NCBI RefSeq assembly: GCF_013317235.1
Contig: NZ_WLCM01000004.1
Span: 1 to 61,857, forward strand
Direction of reading: 5' to 3'
DNA from: Leisingera sp. ANG59
Lineage (GTDB): Bacteria > Pseudomonadota > Alphaproteobacteria > Rhodobacterales > Rhodobacteraceae
Length of the DNA stretch: 61,857 bases
This document shows, in pieces, positions 7,202-16,683 of this stretch. Made by a program: the position numbers and the translations under genes. The notes under the pieces are model-generated. The model did no database searches and had not been told where the DNA came from. It saw nothing but the letters and a program-made list of their open reading frames with translations. Numbering within the stretch: position 1 is the stretch's first letter; each line of letters starts with the position of its first letter.

Positions 7202-8974
7202 TTACTCCCAGCAGCTGACCAGAACGGTCATGCCGGAGGCCAGCCGGGTGATTGCCGCGTTGGGCAGGCTGCCGCCGGAGGCGGGCTGTGCGGCGGGGCT
7301 GAGGCCTGCGTCATTCAAGGCGCCGCGGATCACCTCGGCGTTCACGGCAAAGCTGACGCCTTCGGGCAGCTGCTTGCCGCCGGACTGCTGCGGCAGCAGC
7401 ATCCCCAGCACCGCGCCGGTTGCATCCAGCACCGGGCCGCCGGCATCGCCGGGCTGCGCCGCCAGCTCAAGGCGCGCGACATTGGTGTTGCCGTCCAGGC
7501 TTTTCACGTCAGCAATCTTGCCCCAGGTCAGGCTGGGGGCGCCAAGCACGCCCTCGTAGGAGAAGCCGGAGACCGCGACCTCTGACTGCAGCCGCGGCGA
7601 AGCGGTGCTGAGGCCGCCCACAGCGGCAGGCGCCAGAGGCTGTGCGGGTTTCAGCACCGCGATGCCGTCGGCGGCGTTATTGGCGGCGACGGTGGCTTCA
7701 TAGCCGTGATCCAGGGTGATCCGGGTGCAGCCGGCCACCACGTCCGAGGTGGTCAGAACGCTGCCGTTGCCATCCACGAAGAAGCCGCTGCGCGACAGTT
7801 TCGGCTTGCGGATCTCCAGGCCGGAGACCAGATCGACGTTTTGCACCGCGTCGCCGCCCTCAGCCGGGTCCAGAACCCCGTCTAGACGGGTGAAGCTGGA
7901 CTGCATCGCGGCCAGAACGCGGGCGTGGCGGTCTTCATCGCCGGCGGGCCAGACCAGGGTGAAGCCCTTGATCTCGCCGTTCTTCAGGCTGGCCTGGGTG
8001 AAGGAGACGATTTGATTGCTGCGGCCTTCGATGGTGAAGCTGTTGGCGCCGCGTTCGCGCGGGCCGTCCAGCGGCACGATTTCCAGCGTTTGCAGGATGT
8101 CGTAGAGACCGAACAGGGTGCGCTTGTCGCCGGGCTGGCTGATCAGCAGCAGCTTGGCGCCCAGATCGCCTTTGCTGGTGTAATGCGCAAAAGGCGATTC
8201 ATAGCGGTCGAAGGCAACTTCATCTGCCGGGATCTGCAGCGCGATGCCGGCCTTGGCGTCCTCGGCCCGGGCCATGCCGACCGAGATCAGCGGCGCGTTG
8301 TATTCATCCATCAGCACCTGGCGCTGGGCGGTGGTCAGCACGCCGGTCGGCTCAAAGCCGCGGGCTGCCTGCCAGTCGCTCATCGAGGCGCGGGTGCCGC
8401 GGCCGAAGGCGCCGTCGATGCCGGAGTTGTAAAAGCCTGCAGCTTTCAGCGCGACCTGCAGCTCCATCCGCTGCTCACGGCTGAGCGCGCTTTCGCTGCG
8501 GCGCGCCTGGGCCGGGGTCTCATCGGGCAGGGTGGTCTGCACGGCAGTTTGCGGCTGCGGTTCGGGCTGCTGCACCGCGGGTTCCACGGGGGCGGGCGCA
8601 GGAGCAGGTTCCGCGGTCTGGGTGGCATCCGCGGCTACCGGGTAGAACTGGCTGCCCAGGTTGCGTTCAAAGGCGATGAAACTGTCGCGCGGGATCTGAC
8701 CCTCGGCGCGGTAGACCTGCAGCACGCGTTCGGCGTCATCACGGGAATAGGGGCCGAGCACCACCCCGTACCAGCCGCCGCCAATAGAATAGCCGGAGAC
8801 ATCGGGCAGGCGGGCGGCATAGCTGCGGGCCTCGTTTTCAGCCTCGCGCAGGGAGGGGCGGGCGGCGATCTGGATCCAGACGCCATCGCGGCTGCTTTGC
8901 GCTGAAACAGGCGCCGTGAACGCAATGGCCAGCGCAATCAGCGGCAGGGCCAGAGCGGCAAACAGTTTTTTCAT
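7202..8974 (-). CDS. Exported SPOR / peptidoglycan-binding / inactive trypsin-fold protein
   Basis: The 590-residue protein starts with a signal peptide (1-25). A SPOR-like domain (about 29-105, with GVWIQIAARPS and YGVVLGPYSRDDAE) follows. A Pro/Gln-rich linker leads to a peptidoglycan-binding-1 domain (about 165-225, with GFYNSGIDGAFGRGTRASMSDWQ). The C-terminal part (about 395-550) is a trypsin-like two-barrel fold recognisable by GSVLTTSDVVAGC and PGDAGGPVLDATGAVLG. At the positions of the catalytic triad I read Asp411 instead of His and Ala511 instead of Ser, and the DxAVL aspartate position reads Gly (DGIAVL), so it is very probably a non-proteolytic scaffold. It should act in the periplasm at the cell wall. 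Confidence 0.85.
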   Translation of the reverse strand: MKKLFAALALPLIALAIAFTAPVSAQSSRDGVWIQIAARPSLREAENEARSYAARLPDVSGYSIGGGWYGVVLGPYSRDDAERVLQVYRAEGQIPRDSFIAFERNLGSQFYPVAADATQTAEPAPAPAPVEPAVQQPEPQPQTAVQTTLPDETPAQARRSESALSREQRMELQVALKAAGFYNSGIDGAFGRGTRASMSDWQAARGFEPTGVLTTAQRQVLMDEYNAPLISVGMARAEDAKAGIALQIPADEVAFDRYESPFAHYTSKGDLGAKLLLISQPGDKRTLFGLYDILQTLEIVPLDGPRERGANSFTIEGRSNQIVSFTQASLKNGEIKGFTLVWPAGDEDRHARVLAAMQSSFTRLDGVLDPAEGGDAVQNVDLVSGLEIRKPKLSRSGFFVDGNGSVLTTSDVVAGCTRITLDHGYEATVAANNAADGIAVLKPAQPLAPAAVGGLSTASPRLQSEVAVSGFSYEGVLGAPSLTWGKIADVKSLDGNTNVARLELAAQPGDAGGPVLDATGAVLGMLLPQQSGGKQLPEGVSFAVNAEVIRGALNDAGLSPAAQPASGGSLPNAAITRLASGMTVLVSCWE

Positions 8975-9230
8975 GGTCAGGGCCTCGTATCCCGGAAGTA
9001 CTCTTATTCTTTGAGGCGGAGATTAAGCATTTTGCGGCGGCAAAGGGAACTCCTCATGACAGGGGGAATTCCCGGCCCGTTGCCGCATTCCCGCACTTTT
9101 GTTGCCGATGCGCTGCGGGCAGCATGGCGGAGGTGCGGTGCAACTGCCCGCAGGGCGTTGACCCTGCCATAAGCCTTGCATAGGAAGATCCCCGCAATTG
9201 CTGCCTTAGCTGCCCCCAAAGGGATGAGAG

Positions 9231-10172
9231 ATGACCCAGACCAACGGCGCGCCGCGCTCCTTCCAAGAGATTATCCTGAGGCTCCAGAATTACTGGGCCG
9301 CCAAGGGCTGCGCGGTGATGCAGCCTTATGACATGGAAGTCGGCGCAGGCACCTTCCACCCGGCGACCACGCTGCGCTCGTTGGGGACCAAGGCCTGGGC
9401 CGCGGCCTATGTGCAGCCCTCGCGCCGCCCGACCGACGGGCGCTACGGCGAGAACCCGAACCGGCTGCAGCATTACTACCAGTACCAGGTGCTGATCAAA
9501 CCCAGCCCGCCGGACCTGCAGGAACTGTATCTGGGCAGCCTTGAGGCGATCGGTGTTGATATGGCGATGCATGACATCCGCTTTGTCGAGGATGACTGGG
9601 AAAGCCCGACTTTGGGCGCCTGGGGCCTGGGCTGGGAAGTCTGGTGCGACGGCATGGAAGTTTCCCAGTTCACCTACTTCCAGCAGGTCGGCGGCCATGA
9701 CTGCCACCCCGTGTCCGGTGAGCTGACCTATGGCTTGGAGCGTCTGGCGATGTATGTGCTGGGTGTCGATCACGTGATGGACATGCCGTTCAACGATCCG
9801 GATGCGATGATCCCGCTGACTTACGGTGATGTGTTCAAGCAGACCGAGGAAGAATACGCCCGCTGGAACTTCGATGTGGCCAACACAGAGGTTTTGCTGC
9901 GCCATTTCGAGGAGGCCGAGGCCGAATGCGCCGCGATCCTGGCGCAGGAGCATCAGGACCCGAAGACCGGCAAGCGCATCATCATGGCGCACCCGGCCTA
10001 TGACCAGTGCATCAAGGCCAGCCACATCTTCAACCTGCTGGATGCGCGCGGGGTGATTTCGGTCACCGAGCGCCAGGCCTATATCGGCCGCGTCCGGGCG
10101 CTGGCCAAGCAATGCGCCGATGCCTTTGTGCTGACCGAAGCCGGAGGGTATTCGGCTGAGAATGCGGCCTGA
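9231..10172 (+). CDS. glyQ: Glycyl-tRNA synthetase alpha subunit
   Basis: The 313-residue protein is a clear GlyQ. It starts with [19 protein letters not shown] and contains [46 protein letters not shown] and the [22 protein letters not shown] active-site region of this class II synthetase. With GlyS it forms the alpha2beta2 enzyme that charges tRNA-Gly. ATG 9231 is preceded by a GGGATGAGAG ribosome site. The 256 nt upstream (8975-9230) are non-coding and must hold divergent promoters for glyQ and the SPOR gene. No T-box or other riboswitch is visible. Confidence 0.97.
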   Translation: MTQTNGAPRSFQEIILRLQNYWAAKGCAVMQPYDMEVGAGTFHPATTLRSLGTKAWAAAYVQPSRRPTDGRYGENPNRLQHYYQYQVLIKPSPPDLQELYLGSLEAIGVDMAMHDIRFVEDDWESPTLGAWGLGWEVWCDGMEVSQFTYFQQVGGHDCHPVSGELTYGLERLAMYVLGVDHVMDMPFNDPDAMIPLTYGDVFKQTEEEYARWNFDVANTEVLLRHFEEAEAECAAILAQEHQDPKTGKRIIMAHPAYDQCIKASHIFNLLDARGVISVTERQAYIGRVRALAKQCADAFVLTEAGGYSAENAA

Positions 10173-10189
10173 GCAGGAGACGGCACGTT

Positions 10190-10723
10190 ATGGGGAAACT
10201 TCTGGCCCTGATCCTGATCGCCTCCGGCCTCGCCGCCGGGGGTGCGATGTATTATCTGCAGGTCTATGGCTTCTATGATCAGGTCGCGCTGCAGCCGGGC
10301 CGCGACGTAGTGCTGGTGCCGCTGGAAGGCGGTGAAGGGCAGCCGATTGCCTACTCTGGCTTTGAGGCGATTGACGCTGACAGCTCCCCGATCCGCTACC
10401 GTGCCTGTTTCACCACCAAGGTGACGCCGGACGCGCTGGCGCAGGTCTTTACCCTGTCGGACAAGACCGAGCCGCGCAATGCGCCGGACTGGTTTGGCTG
10501 TTTCGATGCCGCCGCCATTGGCGCCAAGCTGGCCAATGGCTCTGCCAAGTCGTTCCTGTCGGTCAAGAATATCTCCTATGGGGTCGACCGGATTGTCGCT
10601 GTCACCGACGAGGGCCGCGGCTATGTCTGGCATGAGCTGAATGACTGCGGCCAGAAAGCCTATGACGGCACCGTGGTGGGCGAGGAATGCCCGCCGCGGC
10701 CTGAGGCGGGTGCAAGCGAATGA
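10190..10723 (+). CDS. Membrane-anchored small protein between glyQ and glyS (DUF6446-like)
   Basis: The 177-residue protein has a single N-terminal hydrophobic segment (about residues 4-26, LLALILIASGLAAGGAMYYL) that should act as an uncleaved anchor or signal. The body is predicted periplasmic, with RYRACFTT, APDWFGCFDA and a C-terminal ELNDCGQKAYDG. Four Cys residues (in RACF, GCFD, NDCG, EECPP) could form disulfides. From memory this is the DUF6446 type family found at this place in Rhodobacteraceae; the label is tentative and no function is known. It begins 18 nt after glyQ with a GGAGA site and is likely co-transcribed with glyQS. Confidence 0.75.
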   Translation: MGKLLALILIASGLAAGGAMYYLQVYGFYDQVALQPGRDVVLVPLEGGEGQPIAYSGFEAIDADSSPIRYRACFTTKVTPDALAQVFTLSDKTEPRNAPDWFGCFDAAAIGAKLANGSAKSFLSVKNISYGVDRIVAVTDEGRGYVWHELNDCGQKAYDGTVVGEECPPRPEAGASE

Positions 10724-10799
10724 TGCGCCTTCGCCCCTTGCCCTCCCTTACCAATTATTCCGCTGCGCCCGCCCGCGCGGCCACGCCCGAGGATATCTG

Positions 10800-12971
10800 A
10801 TGCCCGATCTGCTCATTGAACTGTTTTCCGAGGAAATCCCGGCCCGCATGCAGGCGCGTGCCGCCGAGGACCTGAAGAAGCGCGTGACCGATGGTCTGGT
10901 CGAGGCGGGGCTCACCTATGCCGGAGCCGCGGCGCTGTCGACGCCGCGCCGCCTGACGCTGGCGGTGGATGGCCTGCTGGCGGAAAGCCCCACCATTCGC
11001 GAAGAGCGCAAGGGGCCGAAAGTGGGCGCGCCGGACAAGGCGATCGAGGGCTTCCTGCGCGGCGCGGGCGTCACCCGCGAGCAGCTGGAAGAACGCGAAA
11101 CCCCCAAGGGGGCCGTCTATTTCGTGCAAATTGAAAAGCCCGGTCGCCCGGCGGCTGAGATCATCGCCGAGGTGCTGGAAACCACCGTCCGCAACTTCCC
11201 CTGGCCGAAATCCATGCGCTGGGGCGCGGGCTCCTTGCGCTGGGTGCGGCCGCTGCATTCGATCCTGTGCATCCTGTCGGATGAGGCAGGGACATTGGTG
11301 GTGGATCTGGACATCGACGGCATTAAGGCGGGCAACACAACCCGCGGCCACCGCTTCATGGCGCCGGACGAGATCACCGTCACGGGGTTTGACGACTATG
11401 CCGCCAAGCTGAAACGCGCCTATGTGGTGCTGGACGCCCGCGAGCGCGCCGAGGCGATCTGGCAGGAGGCCACCAACCAGGCCTTTGCCAACGGTCTGGA
11501 CGTCGTCGAGGACAAGGGGCTTCTGGCCGAGGTCGCTGGTTTGGTCGAGTGGCCGGTGGTCCTGATGGGCGCCATCGACGAGGAGTTCCTGGAGCTGCCG
11601 CCGGAGGTTTTGCAGACCTCGATGAAGGAGCACCAGAAGTTCTTCTCGGTGAAGAACCCCAAGACCGGCCGGATCGAGAAATTCATCACCGTTGCCAACC
11701 GTGAGACCGCGGACAATGGCGCCACCATCCTGGCGGGCAACCAGAAGGTGCTGTCGGCGCGTCTGGCCGATGCCAAGTTCTTCTGGGAGAACGACCTGCG
11801 CACCGCCAAATCCGAGGCGGGCATGAGCGCCTGGGTAGAGAACCTCGGCAATGTGACCTTCCACAACAAGCTGGGCACCCAGGCCGCGCGCATCGACCGG
11901 ATCGCGGCGCTGGCCCGCGAGATCGCGCCGGTGGTGGGCGCCGATGCGGATCTGGCCGAGCAGGCCGCTCGGGTGGCCAAGGCCGACCTGTCGTCTGAAA
12001 TGGTCTACGAGTTCCCGGAACTGCAGGGCCTGATGGGCCGCTACTACGCCGAAGCCGCTGGCCTGCCGCAAGACGTGGCAAACGCTTGCGAGGCGCACTA
12101 CTCGCCGTTGGGGCCGGGCGATGACGTACCGTCCGAGCCGGTGTCTGTTGCCGTCGCGCTGGCCGACAAGCTGGACACGCTGACCGGCTTCTGGGCGATC
12201 GACGAAAAGCCGACGGGGTCGAAGGACCCATTCGCGCTGCGTCGTGCAGCCTTGGGGGTAATCCGGCTGGTGCTGGAGAATGACGTAAGGATGAATCTTG
12301 CCCGCGTGTTGCTTACTGCGTTGGGGCCCCAACCCTCCGATTGGCTTAAAGAAGCGGCAAAAGGTGCGAAAGCCGAAGCAAAACTCCTGGCAACCAGGTC
12401 GTATGAAGAAACTTCGATCGAGTACGATGAGAAAGAAACGGTGCTTCAGGACCTCCTGACCTTCTTCCACGATCGCCTCAAGGTGTTCCTGCGCGATCAG
12501 GGCATTCGCCATGACGTGATCGACGCCTGCATTGCGATGGAGGGCAACGATGACCTCACGCTGCTGGTGAAACGCGCACGCGCGCTTGAGGATTTCCTCA
12601 AGACCGATGACGGTGAAAACCTGTTGCAAGGCTTCAAGCGCGCCAACAACATCCTCAGCCAGGCGGAGGAAAAGGACGGCGTGGAGTATTCGTTCGGTGC
12701 CGACCGCAAATTTGCCGAGGACGAAACCGAAACCGCGCTGTTCGATGCGCTGGAGGCGGGCGGGGCGGCGATCTCCCCGGCCATCGAGGCCGAAGATTTC
12801 GCGGCAGCCATGCGGGGCATGGCCGCCCTGCGCGCGCCGGTTGACGCGTTCTTTGAGGCAGTGCAGGTGAATGCGGAGAATGACATCATCCGCCGCAACC
12901 GCCTGAACCTGCTGGGCCAGATCCGCCAGGTCTGCGGCCAGGTTGCGGATCTCACCAAAGTCGAAGGCTGA
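10800..12971 (+). CDS. glyS: Glycyl-tRNA synthetase beta subunit
   Basis: The 723-residue protein begins MPDLLIELFSEEIPARMQ, the canonical GlyS N-terminus, so ATG 10800 is the start although the frame is open upstream. Internal landmarks are FPWPKSMRWG...RWVRPLHSI, TSMKEHQKFFSV, KFITVANRE and DAKFFWENDL. The C-terminal anticodon-binding-like region contains DKLDTLTGFWAIDEKPTGSKDPFALRRAALGVIR. About 60 codons (12300-12430) have looser codon use than the rest, but the frame is intact. It forms the alpha2beta2 enzyme with GlyQ. Confidence 0.96.
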   Translation: MPDLLIELFSEEIPARMQARAAEDLKKRVTDGLVEAGLTYAGAAALSTPRRLTLAVDGLLAESPTIREERKGPKVGAPDKAIEGFLRGAGVTREQLEERETPKGAVYFVQIEKPGRPAAEIIAEVLETTVRNFPWPKSMRWGAGSLRWVRPLHSILCILSDEAGTLVVDLDIDGIKAGNTTRGHRFMAPDEITVTGFDDYAAKLKRAYVVLDARERAEAIWQEATNQAFANGLDVVEDKGLLAEVAGLVEWPVVLMGAIDEEFLELPPEVLQTSMKEHQKFFSVKNPKTGRIEKFITVANRETADNGATILAGNQKVLSARLADAKFFWENDLRTAKSEAGMSAWVENLGNVTFHNKLGTQAARIDRIAALAREIAPVVGADADLAEQAARVAKADLSSEMVYEFPELQGLMGRYYAEAAGLPQDVANACEAHYSPLGPGDDVPSEPVSVAVALADKLDTLTGFWAIDEKPTGSKDPFALRRAALGVIRLVLENDVRMNLARVLLTALGPQPSDWLKEAAKGAKAEAKLLATRSYEETSIEYDEKETVLQDLLTFFHDRLKVFLRDQGIRHDVIDACIAMEGNDDLTLLVKRARALEDFLKTDDGENLLQGFKRANNILSQAEEKDGVEYSFGADRKFAEDETETALFDALEAGGAAISPAIEAEDFAAAMRGMAALRAPVDAFFEAVQVNAENDIIRRNRLNLLGQIRQVCGQVADLTKVEG

Positions 12972-13020
12972 GCACCGCCCCGGCTGCTTCTTTCTGGTCA
13001 CAAATACCTGCCCCGCAGGG

Positions 13021-13052
13021 ACCGGCCTTTCCGCCAGGGAAGGCCGGTTTTC
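13021..13052 (+). terminator. Intrinsic terminator of the glyQS unit
   Basis: A 12-bp stem (13021-13032 with 13037-13048, one G-T pair) has a GCCA loop and is followed by a short T-rich tract. It starts about 50 nt past the glyS stop. Confidence 0.75.
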
Positions 13053-13149
13053 CGTATCTGCGCCGGCGTTATCCGTCACTGCCCTGTTACAAGACTCTTG
13101 CGCCGTCGCATCTTGGCCTTATGGTGACTTGCAAAGGAGACGTGCTGCA

Positions 13150-15726
13150 GTGCAGAAAGATTTCGAACAGACCCCGCCGGCCTGCCTCATCACCGCCACC
13201 GCGCCGGTGGCCACGGCCACCCATGGCGGCCGGGCGAAATGCCTGCAGCGGCTGGTGCGGCTGGACTTGCCGGTGCCGCGCACGGTGGCGCTGTCGTTTG
13301 ATGCGGTGCATTCCATTGCCGAAGGGCAGATGCCGGACCTGGACGTGGTGCTGGCAGAATTCGACCCGGAGGCGCTGCTGTGCGTGCGCCCGTCCTCGGA
13401 AGACCCCGACTGGGGCGGGCCGGGGGCGATCCTGAACATCGGCATGAACGATGCGCGCTATGTCGACCTCTGCGACACCCTGGGGCGGGAGGCTGCGGCG
13501 GCGCTTTATCTGCGGTTCGTGCAGTCCTATGCGGTGCATGTGGCACGGCTGGACCCGGATGTGTTCGATGATGTCGAGGACGGCGGCCCGGATGCGCTGA
13601 GCGAGATCCTGCACGCCTATGAGGCGGAAACCGACGAGCAATTCCCGCAGGACCCGGGCGAGCAGCTGGCGGCGGTGCTGCGCTCGATGGCGCGGGCGTG
13701 GGAGGGCACCTCGGCGCGGCTGCTGCGGCAGGCCAAGGGGGCGCCGGCCGATGCCGGCCTCGGGCTGGTGGTGCAGGAGATGATCCCCGGGGTGGGCCAG
13801 GGCGAATGCGGATCGGGCGTGCTGCAGCTGGTGAATTCGACCACCGGCATGCCGCAGCTGACGGGGCGCTACCTGAGCCAGAGCCAGGGGCGCGACGCGC
13901 TGGGGGCCGGAGCAAAGGCGCTGTATCTGGGCAAGGACGCCCGCGGGCTGTCGCTGGAGGAGCTGGCGCCGGAGGCCTTTGCCGATTTGAAAGCTCACGC
14001 GGCGCTGATGCGGGAGAAGCTGCGCGAGGAGATGCAGCTGGAGTTTGTCGTCGACAACGGCCGGGTGCATATCCTGGACGGGGTGCGGGTGACGCGCACG
14101 GCGCAGGCGGCGGTGCGGATTGCGGTGGCGCTGGCCGAGGATGGCGTGATCCCCAAGGAAGAAGCCCTGATGCGGGTGGATGCGCATATCCTGAACGAGC
14201 TGCTGCACCGCCAGGTGGCGCCGGAAGCCAAGCGCGATGTGATCGGCCGCGGCATTGCCGCCAGCCCCGGCGCGGCAACCGGCAAGCTGGTGTTTACCGC
14301 GGCCGGCGCACAGGCCAGCGCAGCCCGCGGCGAGCCGTGCATTCTGGTGCGCCGGGAGACCTCGCCGGAGGATGTGCGCGGCATGCACGCCGCTGCCGGC
14401 GTGCTGACCGAAAAGGGCGGCATGACCAGCCATGCGGCGGTGATCGGCCGCGGCCTGGGGCTGCCGTGCATCGTCGGCGCCTCCAACATGAAGTTCCACA
14501 GCAAGCGCAAGATGCTGGAGGCCGCCGATGGCCGGGTGTTCAACGCAGGCGACACGATCACCATCGACGGCAGCAGCGGCCAGGTGCTGGCGGGCCAGCC
14601 GCAGATGCTGGAAGCGGCTGAGGACGGGGCGCTGCTGACCCTGCTGACCTGGGCGGACGAGGTCCGCGACATCGGCATCCGTGCCAATGCCGACACGCCG
14701 GAAGATGCTGAAATGGCGCGCAAATTCAACGCGCAGGGCATTGGCCTCTGCCGGACGGAGCATATGTTCTTTGAGCCCGGGCGGCTGACCGTGATGCGGG
14801 AGATGATCTTTGCCGAGACGTCTTCGGGCCGGGAGGCGGTGCTGGAGCGTCTGCTGCCGATGCAGCGCGACGACTTCCGCGAGCTGTTCCGGATCATGGA
14901 GGGGATGCCGGTCTGCATCCGCCTGTTCGACCCGCCGCTGCATGAGTTCCTGCCCGCCACCAAGACCGGCCAGCGCGAGCTGTCGGAGGCCTTGGGCATT
15001 CCGGTCAGCGATGTGACCCGCCGGGTCGAGGAGATGGACGAATACAACCCGATGCTGGGTCTGCGCGGGGTGCGGCTGGGGGTCACCGTGCCGGAAATCT
15101 ACGACATGCAGGCGCGTGCCATCTTCGAGGCCACTCTGGAAGCTTCGAAATGGGGCGAGCCGGTGGTACCGGAGATCATGATTCCGCTGGTGTCGGCCAA
15201 GCGCGAGGTGGAACTGGTCAAGGCCCGCATCGATGCGGTGGCCGCCGCTGTCAAATTCGAGCGCGGCGAGGACTTCACCTACCGGCTGGGGGTGATGGTG
15301 GAAACGCCGCGCGCCGCGCTGCGGGCGGGGGAGATCTCGCCGCACACGGCTTTTCTCAGCTTCGGCACCAATGACCTCACGCAGATGACCTATGGCCTGT
15401 CGCGCGATGACGCCGGGCGGTTCATGTCGGAATATGTGAATCAGGGAGTGTTTCCGGAGGATCCGTTCCATGTTCTGGACACCGACGGGGTCGGCGAGCT
15501 GCTGAAGCTGGGGGTCCAGCGCGGCCGGTCGGAGAACGGCGAGATCACGCTGTCGATCTGCGGCGAGCACGGCGGCAACCCCGAATCGATTGCGTTCTGC
15601 CGTGATGCAGGCTTTGATTACGTTTCATGCTCGCCTTTCAGGGTTCCGGTTGCGCGGTTAGCCGCCGCCCAGCTGGCGATTGGCAGTAAAACCGGTCAGG
15701 TTGCGCCAACTTACACTAAATATTAG
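13150..15726 (+). CDS. Divergent pyruvate phosphate dikinase-like PEP-utilising enzyme
   Basis: The product has 858 residues from GTG 13150, preceded by AAAGGAGA at good spacing. The N-terminal nucleotide-binding part is divergent: GGRAKCLQRLV replaces the usual GGKGANLAEM, and RPSSEDPDWGGPGAILNIGMND replaces the RSGA...MPGMMDT-NLGLND stretch. The middle swivelling domain keeps the phospho-His motif (TEKGGMTSHAAVIGRG, His428). The C-terminal PEP/pyruvate barrel has GLCRTEHMFF, MLGLRGVRLG and SICGEHGG with the catalytic Cys804. It should interconvert pyruvate and PEP, or phosphorylate another substrate by the same chemistry. The changed N-terminal half makes classic PPDK activity less certain. 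Confidence 0.85.
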   Translation: MQKDFEQTPPACLITATAPVATATHGGRAKCLQRLVRLDLPVPRTVALSFDAVHSIAEGQMPDLDVVLAEFDPEALLCVRPSSEDPDWGGPGAILNIGMNDARYVDLCDTLGREAAAALYLRFVQSYAVHVARLDPDVFDDVEDGGPDALSEILHAYEAETDEQFPQDPGEQLAAVLRSMARAWEGTSARLLRQAKGAPADAGLGLVVQEMIPGVGQGECGSGVLQLVNSTTGMPQLTGRYLSQSQGRDALGAGAKALYLGKDARGLSLEELAPEAFADLKAHAALMREKLREEMQLEFVVDNGRVHILDGVRVTRTAQAAVRIAVALAEDGVIPKEEALMRVDAHILNELLHRQVAPEAKRDVIGRGIAASPGAATGKLVFTAAGAQASAARGEPCILVRRETSPEDVRGMHAAAGVLTEKGGMTSHAAVIGRGLGLPCIVGASNMKFHSKRKMLEAADGRVFNAGDTITIDGSSGQVLAGQPQMLEAAEDGALLTLLTWADEVRDIGIRANADTPEDAEMARKFNAQGIGLCRTEHMFFEPGRLTVMREMIFAETSSGREAVLERLLPMQRDDFRELFRIMEGMPVCIRLFDPPLHEFLPATKTGQRELSEALGIPVSDVTRRVEEMDEYNPMLGLRGVRLGVTVPEIYDMQARAIFEATLEASKWGEPVVPEIMIPLVSAKREVELVKARIDAVAAAVKFERGEDFTYRLGVMVETPRAALRAGEISPHTAFLSFGTNDLTQMTYGLSRDDAGRFMSEYVNQGVFPEDPFHVLDTDGVGELLKLGVQRGRSENGEITLSICGEHGGNPESIAFCRDAGFDYVSCSPFRVPVARLAAAQLAIGSKTGQVAPTYTKY

Positions 15727-15898
15727 GAAAATTCCGGGTACCCAGCCGCCGGAAACGGTGCTGGACCAGCATTTGCGTTAACCCTGCTGTCGCACCTCTG
15801 GGCGGCAAGCTGGACGTTCGGGGCCAATTCCATTAAGGGCTGCGATCGCATGTAGCCGGGGAAACCGGTAGCAAGCCGTAAGGACGGGGGAACCCTGA

Positions 15899-16555
15899 AT
15901 GAAATTGTTGACTATGATTGCCGTGATGGCTGCCACCATCGCGATGGGTAAGAGTGTTGCTGCCGAAACCGGCCTGGATGCGCTGATCGAGCGCGAGCAG
16001 GCCAGTCTCAACGCGGTACCTGCGCGGAAGTTCAGCGGATTTTTCGGATTCCGCGCCAATCCGTTCAAGAGCCGCAAGACCAGGACGCAACAGGTGGAGT
16101 ACTCAAAAGCCTGGCTGGACTCCCAGCCCAAAGCGACCGGTGGCGAACAGTTCGCCTGCCTGGCCGAGGCGCTGTACTTCGAGGCGCGCGGCGAGACCGT
16201 GAAAGGCCAGTTCGCGGTCGCCGAAGTGATCCTGAACCGGGTCCAGAGCGAACAGTTCCCGGACACCCCCTGCGGGGTGATCAACCAGGGGACAGGGCGC
16301 AAGTACCAGTGCCAGTTCACCTACACCTGCGACGGCCACAAGGAAGTGATCCGCGAGAAGAAGGCGTATCAGCGGGTGGCCAAGGTGGCGCGCGCGGCAC
16401 TGGACGGGCTGAAGTCGGAACTGACGGAAGGCGCGACCTACTATCACACCACCGCGGTGCGCCCGCGCTGGAGCCGCACTTTCACAAACACCACGCGCAT
16501 CGGTGTGCATCTGTTCTACCGCGACGATCGCTACCAAACCGCAATGAGCAACTGA
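15899..16555 (+). CDS. SleB-type cell wall hydrolase
   Basis: The 218-residue protein has a signal peptide (about 1-21) and a C-terminal cell-wall hydrolase domain (Hydrolase_2/SleB) with CLAEALYFEARGETVKGQFAVAEVILNRV, whose Glu in YFEARGE is the likely catalytic acid. FPDTPCGVINQ and CQFTYTCDGH carry paired Cys, and GATYYHTTAVRPRWS closes the domain. It should cleave peptidoglycan glycan strands in the periplasm. It is not part of a sporulation context; such genes are common in non-sporulating alphaproteobacteria. It stands alone with a terminator after it. Confidence 0.9.
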   Translation: MKLLTMIAVMAATIAMGKSVAAETGLDALIEREQASLNAVPARKFSGFFGFRANPFKSRKTRTQQVEYSKAWLDSQPKATGGEQFACLAEALYFEARGETVKGQFAVAEVILNRVQSEQFPDTPCGVINQGTGRKYQCQFTYTCDGHKEVIREKKAYQRVAKVARAALDGLKSELTEGATYYHTTAVRPRWSRTFTNTTRIGVHLFYRDDRYQTAMSN

Positions 16556-16562
16556 TGGCTTG

Positions 16563-16588
16563 AAGGCGGCATCAAGGTGCCGCTTTCT
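16563..16588 (+). terminator. Probable intrinsic terminator after the wall hydrolase
   Basis: A 9-bp stem (16563-16571 with 16578-16586, one wobble pair) has a 6-nt loop and ends in TTT. It starts a few nt after the stop at 16555. Confidence 0.6.
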
Positions 16589-16683
16589 GCTACTGGCATG
16601 GCGTATGCGGGACTGTTAAGAAGCCGCCGAAAGTCTATTGTTGGGACCCACACCTGACACAGCCAGCCAAAGGCCCGTTTCCC

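Noticed and set aside
10755-13079. 774-codon open frame antisense to glyS
   Set aside because: Long antisense frames arise from high-GC codon bias; glyS on the other strand has full family motifs and the antisense translation is low-complexity His/Arg/Gln-rich.
13087-15570. 827-codon open frame antisense to the PPDK-like gene
   Set aside because: Same shadow effect; no recognisable domain and no ribosome site, while the sense strand encodes a clear enzyme.
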